A DNA stretch of 64,000 nucleotides, from contig NZ_PGER01000001.1 in NCBI RefSeq assembly GCF_002797935.1, positions 868,001 through 932,000 of the forward strand, given 5' to 3'. Within the stretch, counting starts at the first letter, position 1. Every line of letters begins with the position of its first letter. The notes under the pieces are model-generated. The model was not told where the DNA came from. It made no database searches and worked only from the letters and a program-made list of their open reading frames with translations. This DNA is from Flavobacterium sp. 1 (lineage in GTDB: Bacteria > Bacteroidota > Bacteroidia > Flavobacteriales > Flavobacteriaceae). Shown piece after piece: positions 9,463-18,666 of this stretch. The translations under genes and the position numbers were made by a program.

Positions 9463-10593
9463 TCATGTTAGTGTCAGTAAATAGCCAATTAATGAACCTC
9501 CTAAAACTACAAAAGCACTATTTAATTTCTTGTATCCAAATGTGATCATTATGCTTAAAACTGCGATCAAAATTGTCCGCCAGTCTGTTATGGTGTCTTT
9601 GCCCATATCAAAACAAACTGCTGCAATTATAGCGACTGATGCCACATTTACAGCGTCAAGAAAGGTAGAAAACAGTTTTGAGTTCCGTATTTTCTTTACG
9701 ATTGGATTGAGTAGCGCCACAAATACAAATGAAGGTAAAAATATGGCGATTGTCGAAACGATTGCTCCTGTCAAACCGTTGATTTGATAACCAATAAAAG
9801 TTACCGAAGAAAAAACGGGACCGGGTGTGAATTGTCCAACAGCAATTGCATCAATCAGCTGCTGTCTTGTCAAAAGTCCTGTTGAAACTAAATCTGTATC
9901 GAGAAATGCAAACAAAACATAACCGCTTCCGTAAAGTATTGCACCAATTTTTAGGAAAATCCAAAACAGATTAACATTGGATACAGAAAGTATTGTCGTG
10001 TTTGTAATTTGCAATAAAGTTAATGGCAGAAAACTGTTGCAGTTTTTTTGTTTTTTGTTTCGTACATAAGCCAAAAACAAAGCCAAAAAACCTGCTCCAA
10101 ACATCAAATATATTTCGTTAATGTTGAGTAATGAACAAATCAAAACAAGAAGTCCGATGATTATTAGTTCTGTCGATTTCAAAGATTTCTTTGCCAAAGG
10201 AAAAATTGCACCAAGAATTATGGCAATAACAGCAGGTTTTATTCCATAAACAAAAGGCTGCACTTCTGGTAGTTGTCCGTATTGTTTGTAGAGATAAGCA
10301 AAAAATCCTGTAATGAAAACGGCTGGTAAAATGAAACAAAACCCCGCAATGATTAAACCTTTCCAGCCGCCTTTTTCGTGTCCGATATGAATCGCCATTT
10401 CGGTGCTGTTAGGTCCAGGAATTAAGTTAGTTGCACCAATTAAATCCAAAAAATGCTGTTCGGTCAGCCATTTTCTTTTCGTAACAACTTCGTCCTGCAT
10501 CATTGCAATATGGGAGGCAGGACCACCAAAACCAATAATTCCAAGTTTTAGAAAAAGTTTGGCAATGTCCTTTAAATCAGTTTTATCTTCCAT
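9463..10593 (-). CDS. chrA: Chromate transporter ChrA family
   Basis: The 376-residue, highly hydrophobic protein contains two CHR halves. The N-terminal half carries LGIIGFGGPASHIAMMQDE and the second carries GQFTPGPVFSSVTFIGYQ, both hallmarks of long-chain ChrA proteins. ChrA exports chromate across the inner membrane, giving resistance. Sulfate-related oxyanions are possible alternatives. The start ATG overlaps the reconstructed end of a decayed DoxX gene on the same strand, so the two were probably translated together before DoxX was lost. The family assignment is firm. Confidence 0.9.
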   Translation of the reverse strand: MEDKTDLKDIAKLFLKLGIIGFGGPASHIAMMQDEVVTKRKWLTEQHFLDLIGATNLIPGPNSTEMAIHIGHEKGGWKGLIIAGFCFILPAVFITGFFAYLYKQYGQLPEVQPFVYGIKPAVIAIILGAIFPLAKKSLKSTELIIIGLLVLICSLLNINEIYLMFGAGFLALFLAYVRNKKQKNCNSFLPLTLLQITNTTILSVSNVNLFWIFLKIGAILYGSGYVLFAFLDTDLVSTGLLTRQQLIDAIAVGQFTPGPVFSSVTFIGYQINGLTGAIVSTIAIFLPSFVFVALLNPIVKKIRNSKLFSTFLDAVNVASVAIIAAVCFDMGKDTITDWRTILIAVLSIMITFGYKKLNSAFVVLGGSLIGYLLTLT

Positions 10594-11004
10594 TTTTAGT
10601 CAAAATTTTATCCACCGGCCAATATCCGCCACCTTGTTATTAGTAGAAAAATACTTTCCAAAAGCATTGCCCAATCTGTTCTGCTTTTGTGCATCATTTC
10701 TCCAAAAACCTTTTCAGCTAAAATTTCCGATTTAGTTGCCCCAATGGCAGTAAGCATAATGATGAAGAGTGGAATACTTGCAAATTTTGTCAAAAGTCCA
10801 AAAAGAATTAGCGTTCAGCAAATAATTTTAAAACTCTCTAAAAATTCGGGCGATGGCAAACCAATTTTCTCAAATTGCCCTGCACCAAGTGTGTCAGCAA
10901 ACAAAAAATTTCTGAATTCCTTCCGACAGAAACATAACTCCAACTATCAGTCTGATCAGGATTGTTGTTTTTGAATTGTCTGTATTTAATATTTGTTTTT
11001 TCAT
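10583..11004 (-). pseudogene. DoxX-family membrane protein, decayed
   Basis: Joining frames on the minus strand restores a normal DoxX protein of about 135 residues. The start is MKKQILNTDNS, then RLIVGVMFLSEGIQKF, the middle is GAGQFEKIGLPSPEFLESFK, then LTKFASIPLFIIMLTAI, and the end is GGGYWPVDKIL. To read this one must cross a frameshift after EGIQKFF, an in-frame TGA after FKIIC, and another frameshift before GGGYW. At least three lesions make an active gene unlikely unless the assembly is wrong. DoxX proteins are small four-helix membrane proteins linked to redox stress. The restored stop overlaps the chrA start. Confidence 0.75.
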
Positions 11005-11086
11005 TTTTATATGTCTGCACACAGTTAATCTATGTAAAAATGTAATATGACTGACTGTCCGCAAAGAGTACCATGTATATTTTTTT

Positions 11087-11163
11087 GCCACTGATTACAC
11101 TGATTCTCACAGATTTCATTACACTTTTTGAAAAAATCTGTGTAAATTTTTTTAATCTGTGGC
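11087..11163. repeat. Imperfect palindromic intergenic repeat (ACAGATT/AATCTGTG type)
   Basis: GCCACTGATTA at 11087 is answered by TAATCTGTGGC ending at 11163, and inside lie CACAGATTT and AAATCTGTG. This looks like an interspersed palindromic repeat. I recall similar ACAGATTT/AAATCTGTG elements in intergenic DNA of Flavobacterium genomes, but the copy number here cannot be counted from one window. Confidence 0.5.
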
Positions 11164-11233
11164 TAATTCTATCTGTTTGGTATTAGTTAGGATAGTCATA
11201 AAATGTAATATGAATTACAAATTGGCATAAACC

Positions 11234-12265
11234 TTAATTTCTCTTTGATGATTCTCTAATTATTACTTCTGTATTTAAATATGTGACCTCTTTGATGTTA
11301 TCTTTTTTTGGTGATTGCAGGTGATTTAATATTTTTTCTGCAGAAATCTGCCCCATTTTAAATGCAGGATGTGATATTGTGGATAGACCAGGATCAATAA
11401 TTGATGAAATAGGGTCATCATTGAATCCTATTATTGCCAGTTCTTCTGGTATTTTGACGCCTCTTTTTTTTGCACATTGGATTGCGCTTATTGCGGTAAT
11501 GTCAACTGAAGAAAAAATCCCATCTGGTGGGTTTTTCATGTCTAGTAATTTATTGGTTGCCTTAATTCCTTCGGTAAATACTAGCTGTTCTAATTTAATT
11601 ATTAAGTCTTCTTCAATAGGGAGATTATGGGCTCTTAAGGCATCCAGATACCCTCTTTTTCTTTCGCTAAACAATGTGCCAAATTCCATACCGGCATAAA
11701 AATGCGCAATGCGTCTGCAGCCTTGATCAATGAGGTGCTTTGTGGCTTTGTATCCCGCTGCGTAATTATCAATTATAACTCTGTAAGTATCTATATCGTT
11801 TGGCACCCTGTCTACAAACACCAACGGAATTTTGGCATCTATAAATGGCATAAAATGTGAAGTATCTCTTGTTTCCATTCCTAATGAACAAATTATACCG
11901 CTGATTCGGCTGGCATAAAGTGCTTGAGTCATATTGATTTCTTCTTGGTATGAATCTCCCGATTGTGTAATAAGAATATTATATCCGGATTTTTTTGCAG
12001 TGGTTTCAATTCCGCTAATTAAGGAAGATAGAAATGGCTGGTCAATTGTAGGCACTAATACCCCTATAGTTTGGGTTTTGTTACTGCGTAATCCAGCCGC
12101 AAGGCTATTTGGGCGATATCCTAATTCTGCACAAGCCTCTTTAACCTTTTTAATTGTTTTTGCGCTGATGGTATGATGGTCTTTCAGAGCTCTGGAAATT
12201 GTAGAAGTTGCAAGGTTTAATTTTTTGGCTATGTCATAAATCGTAATATCTTTATTATCTTCCAT
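11234..12265 (-). CDS. LacI-family transcriptional regulator
   Basis: I placed the start at the ATG at 12265 (MEDNKDITIYDIAKKLN) because the helix-turn-helix begins there; an upstream in-frame ATG at 12316 only adds an unrelated 17-residue tail. The 343 residues comprise a LacI DNA-binding domain (about 7-60: TIYDIAKKLNLATSTISRAL, with hinge YRPNSLAAGLRSNKT) and a periplasmic-binding-like sugar sensor (TIGVLVPTIDQPF, VFVDRVPND, GFNDDP). It is divergent from transketolase and sits beside the xylan locus. Palindromes with a central CG, as LacI proteins prefer, occur at 12404, 15210, 15447 and 47631, so I infer it represses or activates those promoters in response to a pentose or oligosaccharide. 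Confidence 0.85.
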   Translation of the reverse strand: MEDNKDITIYDIAKKLNLATSTISRALKDHHTISAKTIKKVKEACAELGYRPNSLAAGLRSNKTQTIGVLVPTIDQPFLSSLISGIETTAKKSGYNILITQSGDSYQEEINMTQALYASRISGIICSLGMETRDTSHFMPFIDAKIPLVFVDRVPNDIDTYRVIIDNYAAGYKATKHLIDQGCRRIAHFYAGMEFGTLFSERKRGYLDALRAHNLPIEEDLIIKLEQLVFTEGIKATNKLLDMKNPPDGIFSSVDITAISAIQCAKKRGVKIPEELAIIGFNDDPISSIIDPGLSTISHPAFKMGQISAEKILNHLQSPKKDNIKEVTYLNTEVIIRESSKRN

Positions 12266-12282
12266 TTGGTATTCGTTTATTG

Positions 12283-12317
12283 CAAATATACTTTTTTTGA
12301 ATATCCAATCTAACAAA
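12283..12317 (-). promoter_or_regulatory. Candidate promoter of the LacI-type regulator
   Basis: On the minus strand TATATTTG (12283-12290) matches the Bacteroidetes -7 consensus TAnnTTTG. TTTG at 12314-12317 could be the -33 box with a 23-base spacer, slightly long. The leader to the ATG at 12265 would be only about 10 bases. Confidence 0.35.
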
Positions 12318-12403
12318 AAAGTATAGGTTGTATATATTCTTAGGAGTATTTTTTTGTTTCACTAATATATGAATTTATAATGTATTTTTTATAAGTTTGT
12401 AAA

Positions 12404-12417
12404 AACAATCGGTTGCG
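12404..12417. promoter_or_regulatory. Candidate LacI-type operator 1
   Basis: AACAATCGGTTGCG is an imperfect palindrome around a central CG, sharing AACAATCG with the perfect copy at 15210. It lies between the divergent regulator and transketolase genes. It directly follows a TAnnTTTG match (TAAGTTTG, 12392-12399), so it could act on either gene. Confidence 0.45.
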
Positions 12418-12559
12418 TGTTTTTAAGTTTCACTGATTTTGAACTTGGGATTCTATTTTAAAGGTTTTTAATCAGATATTCAGTAACAGATTGCTGAAAG
12501 ATTTTTAGACATTTATGACTTGAACTCGATAATTAACTTTTGGAGCAGAAAGATTAGGC

Positions 12560-12665
12560 ATTTTCAGCAATCATCGTCCCGCTTTCCATTGCAATCTTAT
12601 GTCCCTCTCGTCTTTTGGGACGAGACGGACCATAAGGATTTTCATTTCAATCGGGGCTGAAAGGA
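12560..12665. repeat. Long REP-like hairpin element upstream of transketolase
   Basis: The two arms pair along about 45 bases. TTTCAGC, CCCG, AATC, CTTATG and CTCTCGTC on the left are matched in order by GACGAGAC, CATAAG, GATT, CGGG and GCTGAAA on the right, with a short TTTTGG loop near 12612. GC content is visibly higher than in the surroundings. The form (TTTCAGC...CATTGCAATC, and GATTTTCATTTCAATCGGGGC) is like palindromic repeats that I recall scattered between genes in Flavobacterium. It could also shape the transketolase leader, which begins about 100 bases downstream. Confidence 0.6.
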
Positions 12666-12765
12666 GATATTTTGCTTTTTGCAATCATTCAAAAAAAAAC
12701 CGAGCTCAGGCTTATAAAAACCTGAAGATTTCCTGATTTACAAAAAAAAATTAACACCATATATT

Positions 12766-14814
12766 ATGAACCAAAAAATTGACAATTTAGCCGCAGACAA
12801 CATAAGAGCGCTGGCTATATCTATGGTAGAAAAAGCAAATTCAGGACACCCGGGCGGTGCTATGGGAGGCGCTGATTTTATGCATATTTTATACACTGAA
12901 TACTTAGATTTTGACCCAACCCAGATGGACTGGCCATTCAGAGACCGTTTCTTTATGGATGCGGGACACTTATCGGCTTTGATGTATGCACAATACTATT
13001 TATTAGGCAACTACAAGAAAGAAGACGTACAGCAGTTCAGACAATGGGGTTCGGTAACGCCGGGACATCCTGAAGTTGATGTTTTAAGAGGAATCGAAAA
13101 CACCTCGGGACCATTGGGACAAGGGCATGCAATGGGTGTTGGAGCTGCCATCGCTGCTAAATTTCTTGATGCCAGATTCAAAGGACTTTTTGAACATAAA
13201 ATATACGGTTTTATCACTGACGGAGGGGTTCAGGAAGAGATTTCGCAGGGAGCAGGAAGAATCGCGGGACATTTGGGATTGAACAATTTTATCATGTTTT
13301 ATGATTCAAATGATGTGCAGCTTTCTTCTATGACCGATGAAGTGACTTCAGAAGATACTGCCATGAAATACAGAGCTTGGGGATGGAACGTAATCGCGAT
13401 AGACGGACACGATCATTCGGAAATCCGAAAAGCATTGGATGCAGCCAACCAAGAAACCGAAAGACCAACCCTGATTATTGGTAAAACGATTATGGGCAAA
13501 GGCTGTGTTACTGCTGACGGCTCTATGTATGAAGGCGAATGCGAACTGCACGGAAAACCTATTGGTGACACTAAAGCTGATTACATCAAAACATTGCTGA
13601 ACCTCAAAGCCAATCCAGAAGATCCTTTTGCCATTTTTGAAGAAGTAGCTTCACATTATGCTGCTATTTTGTCCCAAAAAGCAGAAAAAGCTTCTGTCAA
13701 AAAACAGCAGATAGCCCAATGGAAGAATGAAAATCCGGCATTGGCACAAAAAATGGAATTGTTTTTATCCGGAAAATTACCCGAATTGGATTTAAGCAGT
13801 GTGGCTCAAAAACCAAATGCAGCGACTAGAGATGCTTCGTCTGCAGTGCTGGCTTATTTGGCTGAAAATGTTGAAAACATTATCGTTTCTTCGGCAGATT
13901 TATCCAACAGCGACAAAACGGACGGTTTCCTGAAAAAATCATCTGTTTTGCAAAAAAATAATTTCAGCGGCGCCTTTCTGCAGGCTGGAGTTGCCGAATT
14001 AACCATGACATCAATTGCCAACGGTATAGCTTTGCATGGCGGTGTAGTTCCAGTAGTGGCGACATTTTTTGTGTTTTCAGATTATATGAAACCGGCTATC
14101 CGATTGGCTGCCATTCAGGAACTTCCAGTAAAATATGTCCTGACGCACGACTCGTTCCGAGTGGGAGAAGACGGGCCAACGCACCAGCCTATTGAGCAGG
14201 AAGCGCAAATGCGTTTATTGGAAAAAGTAAAAAACCATTCGGGACACCAAAGTCTGCTTGCTCTGCGCCCTGCCGATGCTATTGAAACTTCTGTAGCTTG
14301 GGATATGGCTTTGAAAAACACCAAAACGCCAACGGCTTTAATCCTTTCCAGACAAGGGATAAAGGATATTCCAGCTGCTAAAACTTCAAGATATGATGAA
14401 GCAGCGGGAGCTAAAAAAGGCGGTTATTTGGTGAAAGAAACTGCAAATCCAGACATCACCTTAATTGCAAACGGATCGGAAGTTTCAACGCTTATCGATG
14501 CTGCCGTGATTTTGGAAAAAGAACAAGGTCTAAAAATAAACATCGCTTCCATTATTTCCAAAGGCTTATTTAAATCACAGTCTAAATCATATCAAGAAAG
14601 CATTATCCCGAAAGGAAAACTGGTTTTCGGACTTACCGCAGGACTTCCTGTAAACCTTGAAGGACTTATTGGCGACAGCGGAAAAATAATAGGACTGGAC
14701 CATTTTGGCTATTCGGCGCCAGCGGGCGTTTTGGACGAGAAATTCGGATTTACAAGCCTAAGCGTTTGTGCTGAAATAGTAAAATATATTGAGGAAAGTG
14801 AAATAAGAAACTAA
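12766..14814 (+). CDS. tkt: Transketolase
   Basis: The 682-residue protein has the full transketolase layout. There is an N-terminal thiamine diphosphate domain (EKANSGHPGGAMGGADFMHILY, GPLGQGHAMGVGAA). The cofactor loop reads ITDGGVQEEISQGAGR, a variant of the usual GDG-x-x-MEG. The pyrimidine domain has DSFRVGEDGPTHQPIEQ, and a C-terminal domain follows (GHFGYSAPAG-like). It exchanges two-carbon units in the non-oxidative pentose phosphate pathway, so it channels xylose and arabinose carbon into glycolysis. Its position between a LacI regulator and a xylan susC suggests joint control with xylan use. Length and start agree with the family. Confidence 0.93.
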   Translation: MNQKIDNLAADNIRALAISMVEKANSGHPGGAMGGADFMHILYTEYLDFDPTQMDWPFRDRFFMDAGHLSALMYAQYYLLGNYKKEDVQQFRQWGSVTPGHPEVDVLRGIENTSGPLGQGHAMGVGAAIAAKFLDARFKGLFEHKIYGFITDGGVQEEISQGAGRIAGHLGLNNFIMFYDSNDVQLSSMTDEVTSEDTAMKYRAWGWNVIAIDGHDHSEIRKALDAANQETERPTLIIGKTIMGKGCVTADGSMYEGECELHGKPIGDTKADYIKTLLNLKANPEDPFAIFEEVASHYAAILSQKAEKASVKKQQIAQWKNENPALAQKMELFLSGKLPELDLSSVAQKPNAATRDASSAVLAYLAENVENIIVSSADLSNSDKTDGFLKKSSVLQKNNFSGAFLQAGVAELTMTSIANGIALHGGVVPVVATFFVFSDYMKPAIRLAAIQELPVKYVLTHDSFRVGEDGPTHQPIEQEAQMRLLEKVKNHSGHQSLLALRPADAIETSVAWDMALKNTKTPTALILSRQGIKDIPAAKTSRYDEAAGAKKGGYLVKETANPDITLIANGSEVSTLIDAAVILEKEQGLKINIASIISKGLFKSQSKSYQESIIPKGKLVFGLTAGLPVNLEGLIGDSGKIIGLDHFGYSAPAGVLDEKFGFTSLSVCAEIVKYIEESEIRN

Positions 14815-15053
14815 GTTTTGAAACCTTAAATATTAAATAGAGCCAAAACGACACCGATATGATTACGGGATTATTAAGTGTAATTTAGGTTTTCTTAAAT
14901 ACCTGCATATTGGTAGAGGATTAAAAACTTCTCAGTTTGGTTATTAAAGGAAACAATTGTTAGTTTATAAATAATTGTCATAAAGATGGACTGGGTGTGA
15001 TCTATGATTGTTAGGTTTTATAGACATTTAGAAGTTATTTATGGCAATTGAAT

Positions 15054-15083
15054 AAGGGAGCTAAATTTGGCTCCCTTTTTTTG
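15054..15083 (+). terminator. Rho-independent terminator between transketolase and susC
   Basis: AAGGGAGC (15054-15061) pairs with GCTCCCTT (15070-15077) and is followed by a T run. It lies about 240 bases past the transketolase stop, so either the mRNA has a long 3' end or a small RNA ends here. Confidence 0.8.
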
Positions 15084-15209
15084 TTTTTTATTGTGATAGA
15101 AGTTAACAGATACCATTATTTAATTTGAAATTAAAATTAAATTGGGCTTAAGGATTTAATTAGAAATTTAATATCAATTGTATGTTTTTTTGTAGAATAT
15201 TTCTTATTT

Positions 15210-15225
15210 AAACAATCGATTGTTT
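15210..15225. promoter_or_regulatory. Candidate LacI-type operator 2 (perfect palindrome)
   Basis: AAACAATCGATTGTTT is a perfect 16-base palindrome about 330 bases before susC. Its core matches operator 3, whose centre is 237 bases downstream. Two sites on one promoter region would allow DNA looping. Confidence 0.55.
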
Positions 15226-15446
15226 TGATTTTTGATTTTTTTACCGAATTGATTTACTTTATTTTATTCTGTATATGAGATAGTTAGTATTGTTTTTTAT
15301 TTACTATTTTGATATAAAAGGTGATGTATCATCAAATTTTTATGCAATAACTATTTTAATTTGTGATTTATTCAATTTTATAATAAAATTTATGGTGATA
15401 CAATTTTTATAGTATGTTATTTTTTTAAATTCATAAAAAAAAATAT

Positions 15447-15486
15447 ACACAACCGATTGTGTGCTTAACTTTTATTTATATATTTG
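15447..15486 (+). promoter_or_regulatory. susC promoter with overlapping LacI-type operator 3
   Basis: ACACAACCGATTGTGT (15447-15462) is a near-perfect palindrome around CG. Inside it, TTG at 15457-15459 can serve as the -33 box; a 19-base spacer leads to TATATTTG (15479-15486), an exact match to the -7 consensus TAnnTTTG. A repressor bound here would cover the -33 box. Transcription would start near 15493, leaving a leader of about 65 bases before the susC ATG. Confidence 0.6.
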
Positions 15487-15557
15487 TGCTAATCACACTT
15501 ATTCAAAGAATGTGATTAAAATTAAAACCCTAACTAATTTTAATTAATTCAATTTTT

Positions 15558-18500
15558 ATGACTAACTATTTTGTTACAAGCAAATCAAAGCATTTTAAAT
15601 GTTTTGCTTTTTTGATTTTGATGTTTGTGATATCACTCCAATCGAGTGCACAGACAACAGTTAAGGGAATGATATCAGATAAAAATGGTCCTATTCCTGG
15701 TGCGAATGTAAATTTAAAAGGTTCTGCCAACGGAGCCAGCTCTGATTTTGATGGTAAATATTCAATTAAAGATGTTCCTTCAAATGGTGTACTTGTTTTT
15801 AGTTTTGTTGGTTATAAAACTAAAGAAATTTCTGTTAGCGGAAGAAGTTCTATCGATGTTGTTCTTGAAGATGAATCAAATACGCTGAAAGAAATTGTAG
15901 TAATTGGATATGGTGCTGTTCGTAAGGAAGCAGTTACGGGATCTGTAGCTACAATTGGTGGTAAAGAATTGAGTGAATTTGCATCTGGAAATGTAACTCA
16001 AGCACTGCAGGCAAGACTGCCAGGTGTTGAATTAACTCAAACCTCTACCAAACCTGGTGCTTCCATGCAGATTCGTATTCGTGGTACCAGATCGCTTACG
16101 GCAAGTAATGATCCTTTGATTGTACTTGATGGAGTTCCTTTTGCAGGATCTATAGGTGATATTAATCCTGTTGATATAAAATCCCTTGACATTTTGAAGG
16201 ATGCTTCTGCTACTGCAATTTATGGATCCCGCGGTGCAAATGGAGTTGTGTTGATTACAACTAATAAAGGACGCAAAGGTCAAAAAGCTAAATTTACTTA
16301 TAATGGATTTGGTGGGATAAAAAATGTTTTTGGAGAATATCCCATGATGAACGGTAATCAGTTTGCCGCACTCCGCGATGTTACCAAGTTATATTCAGAT
16401 GGTAGAGATGAGGTAAGAGGCGTTAATACTGATTGGCAAGGTTTATTGTATGATTCAGGGCAAATAATAAGTCATGATGTTAGTGTTTCAGGAGGAAGTG
16501 AAGGCGGTTCTTATACAGGAGGACTTGGGTATTACAAAGAAGAATCCGTTTTACCTGGACAGTCTTATGAGCGTTTTAGTCTTAGAGCATCACTAGATCA
16601 AGAAATTGGGACTGCATTCCGCATTGGATTTACTACTAATAATAACTATGCAATTACGAATGGTGATAATATAGGACCCGGAGCAGCCTTAGGCATGTCG
16701 CCTTTGGTCAATCCGTATGATGCTAATGGCAATTTGAAAAGAACTGTAAATATGGGATTAATAGATGATAAATGGGTTTATACAAGAGAATCTATTAATG
16801 CTTTAGGTGAGAAATATATCAATCTAAACAGAGCATTTAGTTCTTATAACAATATTTTTGCCGAGCTAAAAATTCCAGGTATAGATGGGTTGAAATACAG
16901 ATTGAATTCTGGATTAAATTTCCGCGCAACTAATAATGGGTATTATGAAGGCCAAGGTGTTTTTGATGTAAACGCGGCAACTTTATCTAATGCATCAATT
17001 AGTAATTTTATGTCAACGCAATGGCTGCTTGAGAATTTAATTACTTATGATAAGACTTTTGCTGAAAAACATACGATTAATTTTGTTGGATTATATTCTA
17101 ATGAAAGCTATACGGGTAATAATTCTAGAATAGCAAGAAATGGAATTACTTCCGATGCATTTCAATTTTATAATATTGGACAAAGTGAGGAACCTATCAC
17201 TATAACACCATCTGAGCAGGATTATACAAAATGGGGATTGCGTTCTTATATGGCAAGGCTAATGTATTCCTATGATAATCGCTATTTTATTTCAGGCACA
17301 ATACGTTCTGATGGTTCTTCCAGATTAGCAGAAGGAGAAAAATGGGTTACTTATCCAGCAGTTTCTGCAGGCTGGACCATTTCTAATGAATCTTTCATGA
17401 AGAATATCACTTGGCTTAATTCTTTGAAATTGCGTGCAGGTTATGGTGAAACTTCGAATCAGTCAGTTGATCCGTATGCTACTTTAGGAACTTTAAGTAC
17501 AAGACCTTATAATTTTGGAACTACCAATTCTACAGGAGTTTATGTAACCGAATTACCTAACCCGGCTTTAGGTTGGGAATATTCTAAGACTATGAATTAT
17601 GGTGTAGATTTTGGATTTTTCAACAGCCGCTTGACAGGTACTGTTGAATATTATAATACACAAACGGAAAATTTATTGCAAAGAGTAGCGCTGCCAACAA
17701 CATCAGGTGTTAGCGGTTATACAGCAAATGTTGGCGCAACAGAAAATAAAGGGTATGAAATTTCATTAAACGGAGTGATATTGGATAATCCTAATGGTCT
17801 GACCTGGACAGTTGGTTTCAACTTGTATGCCAATCAAAATCAAATTACTTCTCTTGCTTCTGGAAAGGATAGAGATGAAAGTAACTTATGGTTTGTCGGT
17901 CATAATATCGCTTCTATTTATGATTATGAAAAAGTAGGGCTTTGGCAAGAGGGCGACGCTTTTATGAGTAACTATGAAGCAGGACCAACGGGTGTTAATC
18001 AAGCAGGAACTGTAGTAGGATCTATAAAAGTAAAATATACGGGAGAATATAATGCAGATGGTTCACCTACTCGTAGAATTGATGCAACCGATAGACAAAT
18101 TATTGATACCGATCCTGACTTTCAAGGAGGTTTCAATACTAACTTAACGTATAAAGGTTTTGATTTTAATGCTGTTGGAGCATTTAAAAGCGGTGGGGTT
18201 TTAGTAAGTACACTTTATGGAAGTGCCAGTTATTTGAATTTGCTTAATGGGCGAAGCAGTAATGTGGATGTAGATTATTGGACACCAACGAATACAGGAG
18301 CAGATTTTCCTAATCCAAATGGTGTTAGAAGCGGTGATAATCCAAAATACATGTCGACTATGGGGTATTTTGATGCTTCTTATTTAAAAATCAGATCAAT
18401 AACTCTGGGTTATACCCTTCAGCAGGATTTCATGAAAACAGTTGGTATTGATAAATTAAGAGTATATGCTTCTGTTCAGAATCCATTTGTTTTCTTTTCT

Positions 18501-18653
18501 CCTTATCATGATATGTCTGGTATGGATCCAGAAACAAATTCAGTGGGTGACCAAAATCAGGCCGTAAATTCTTACCCTAGCAGAATTTTAGTTATTGGTA
18601 CTAATACACCATCAACTCGTAACTTTTTAATGGGTCTTAACTTAACATTTTAA
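15558..18653 (+). CDS. SusC-type TonB-dependent glycan importer
   Basis: The 1031-residue protein has a signal peptide (cut near SSAQ), a CarboxypepD_reg-like domain (about 34-110, VKGMISDKNGPIPGANVNLKG), and a plug containing QIRIRGTRSLTASNDPLIVLDGVPF and LKDASATAIYGSRGANGVVLIT. The last two motifs are diagnostic of the SusC/RagA branch. A large barrel ends in LNLTF. It forms the outer membrane import channel that works with the SusD lipoprotein encoded 13 bases downstream. The xylan enzymes that follow make decorated xylo-oligosaccharides the likely cargo. The promoter and a palindromic operator precede it. Confidence 0.93.
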   Translation: MTNYFVTSKSKHFKCFAFLILMFVISLQSSAQTTVKGMISDKNGPIPGANVNLKGSANGASSDFDGKYSIKDVPSNGVLVFSFVGYKTKEISVSGRSSIDVVLEDESNTLKEIVVIGYGAVRKEAVTGSVATIGGKELSEFASGNVTQALQARLPGVELTQTSTKPGASMQIRIRGTRSLTASNDPLIVLDGVPFAGSIGDINPVDIKSLDILKDASATAIYGSRGANGVVLITTNKGRKGQKAKFTYNGFGGIKNVFGEYPMMNGNQFAALRDVTKLYSDGRDEVRGVNTDWQGLLYDSGQIISHDVSVSGGSEGGSYTGGLGYYKEESVLPGQSYERFSLRASLDQEIGTAFRIGFTTNNNYAITNGDNIGPGAALGMSPLVNPYDANGNLKRTVNMGLIDDKWVYTRESINALGEKYINLNRAFSSYNNIFAELKIPGIDGLKYRLNSGLNFRATNNGYYEGQGVFDVNAATLSNASISNFMSTQWLLENLITYDKTFAEKHTINFVGLYSNESYTGNNSRIARNGITSDAFQFYNIGQSEEPITITPSEQDYTKWGLRSYMARLMYSYDNRYFISGTIRSDGSSRLAEGEKWVTYPAVSAGWTISNESFMKNITWLNSLKLRAGYGETSNQSVDPYATLGTLSTRPYNFGTTNSTGVYVTELPNPALGWEYSKTMNYGVDFGFFNSRLTGTVEYYNTQTENLLQRVALPTTSGVSGYTANVGATENKGYEISLNGVILDNPNGLTWTVGFNLYANQNQITSLASGKDRDESNLWFVGHNIASIYDYEKVGLWQEGDAFMSNYEAGPTGVNQAGTVVGSIKVKYTGEYNADGSPTRRIDATDRQIIDTDPDFQGGFNTNLTYKGFDFNAVGAFKSGGVLVSTLYGSASYLNLLNGRSSNVDVDYWTPTNTGADFPNPNGVRSGDNPKYMSTMGYFDASYLKIRSITLGYTLQQDFMKTVGIDKLRVYASVQNPFVFFSPYHDMSGMDPETNSVGDQNQAVNSYPSRILVIGTNTPSTRNFLMGLNLTF

Positions 18654-18666
18654 TAAATAGAATAAT

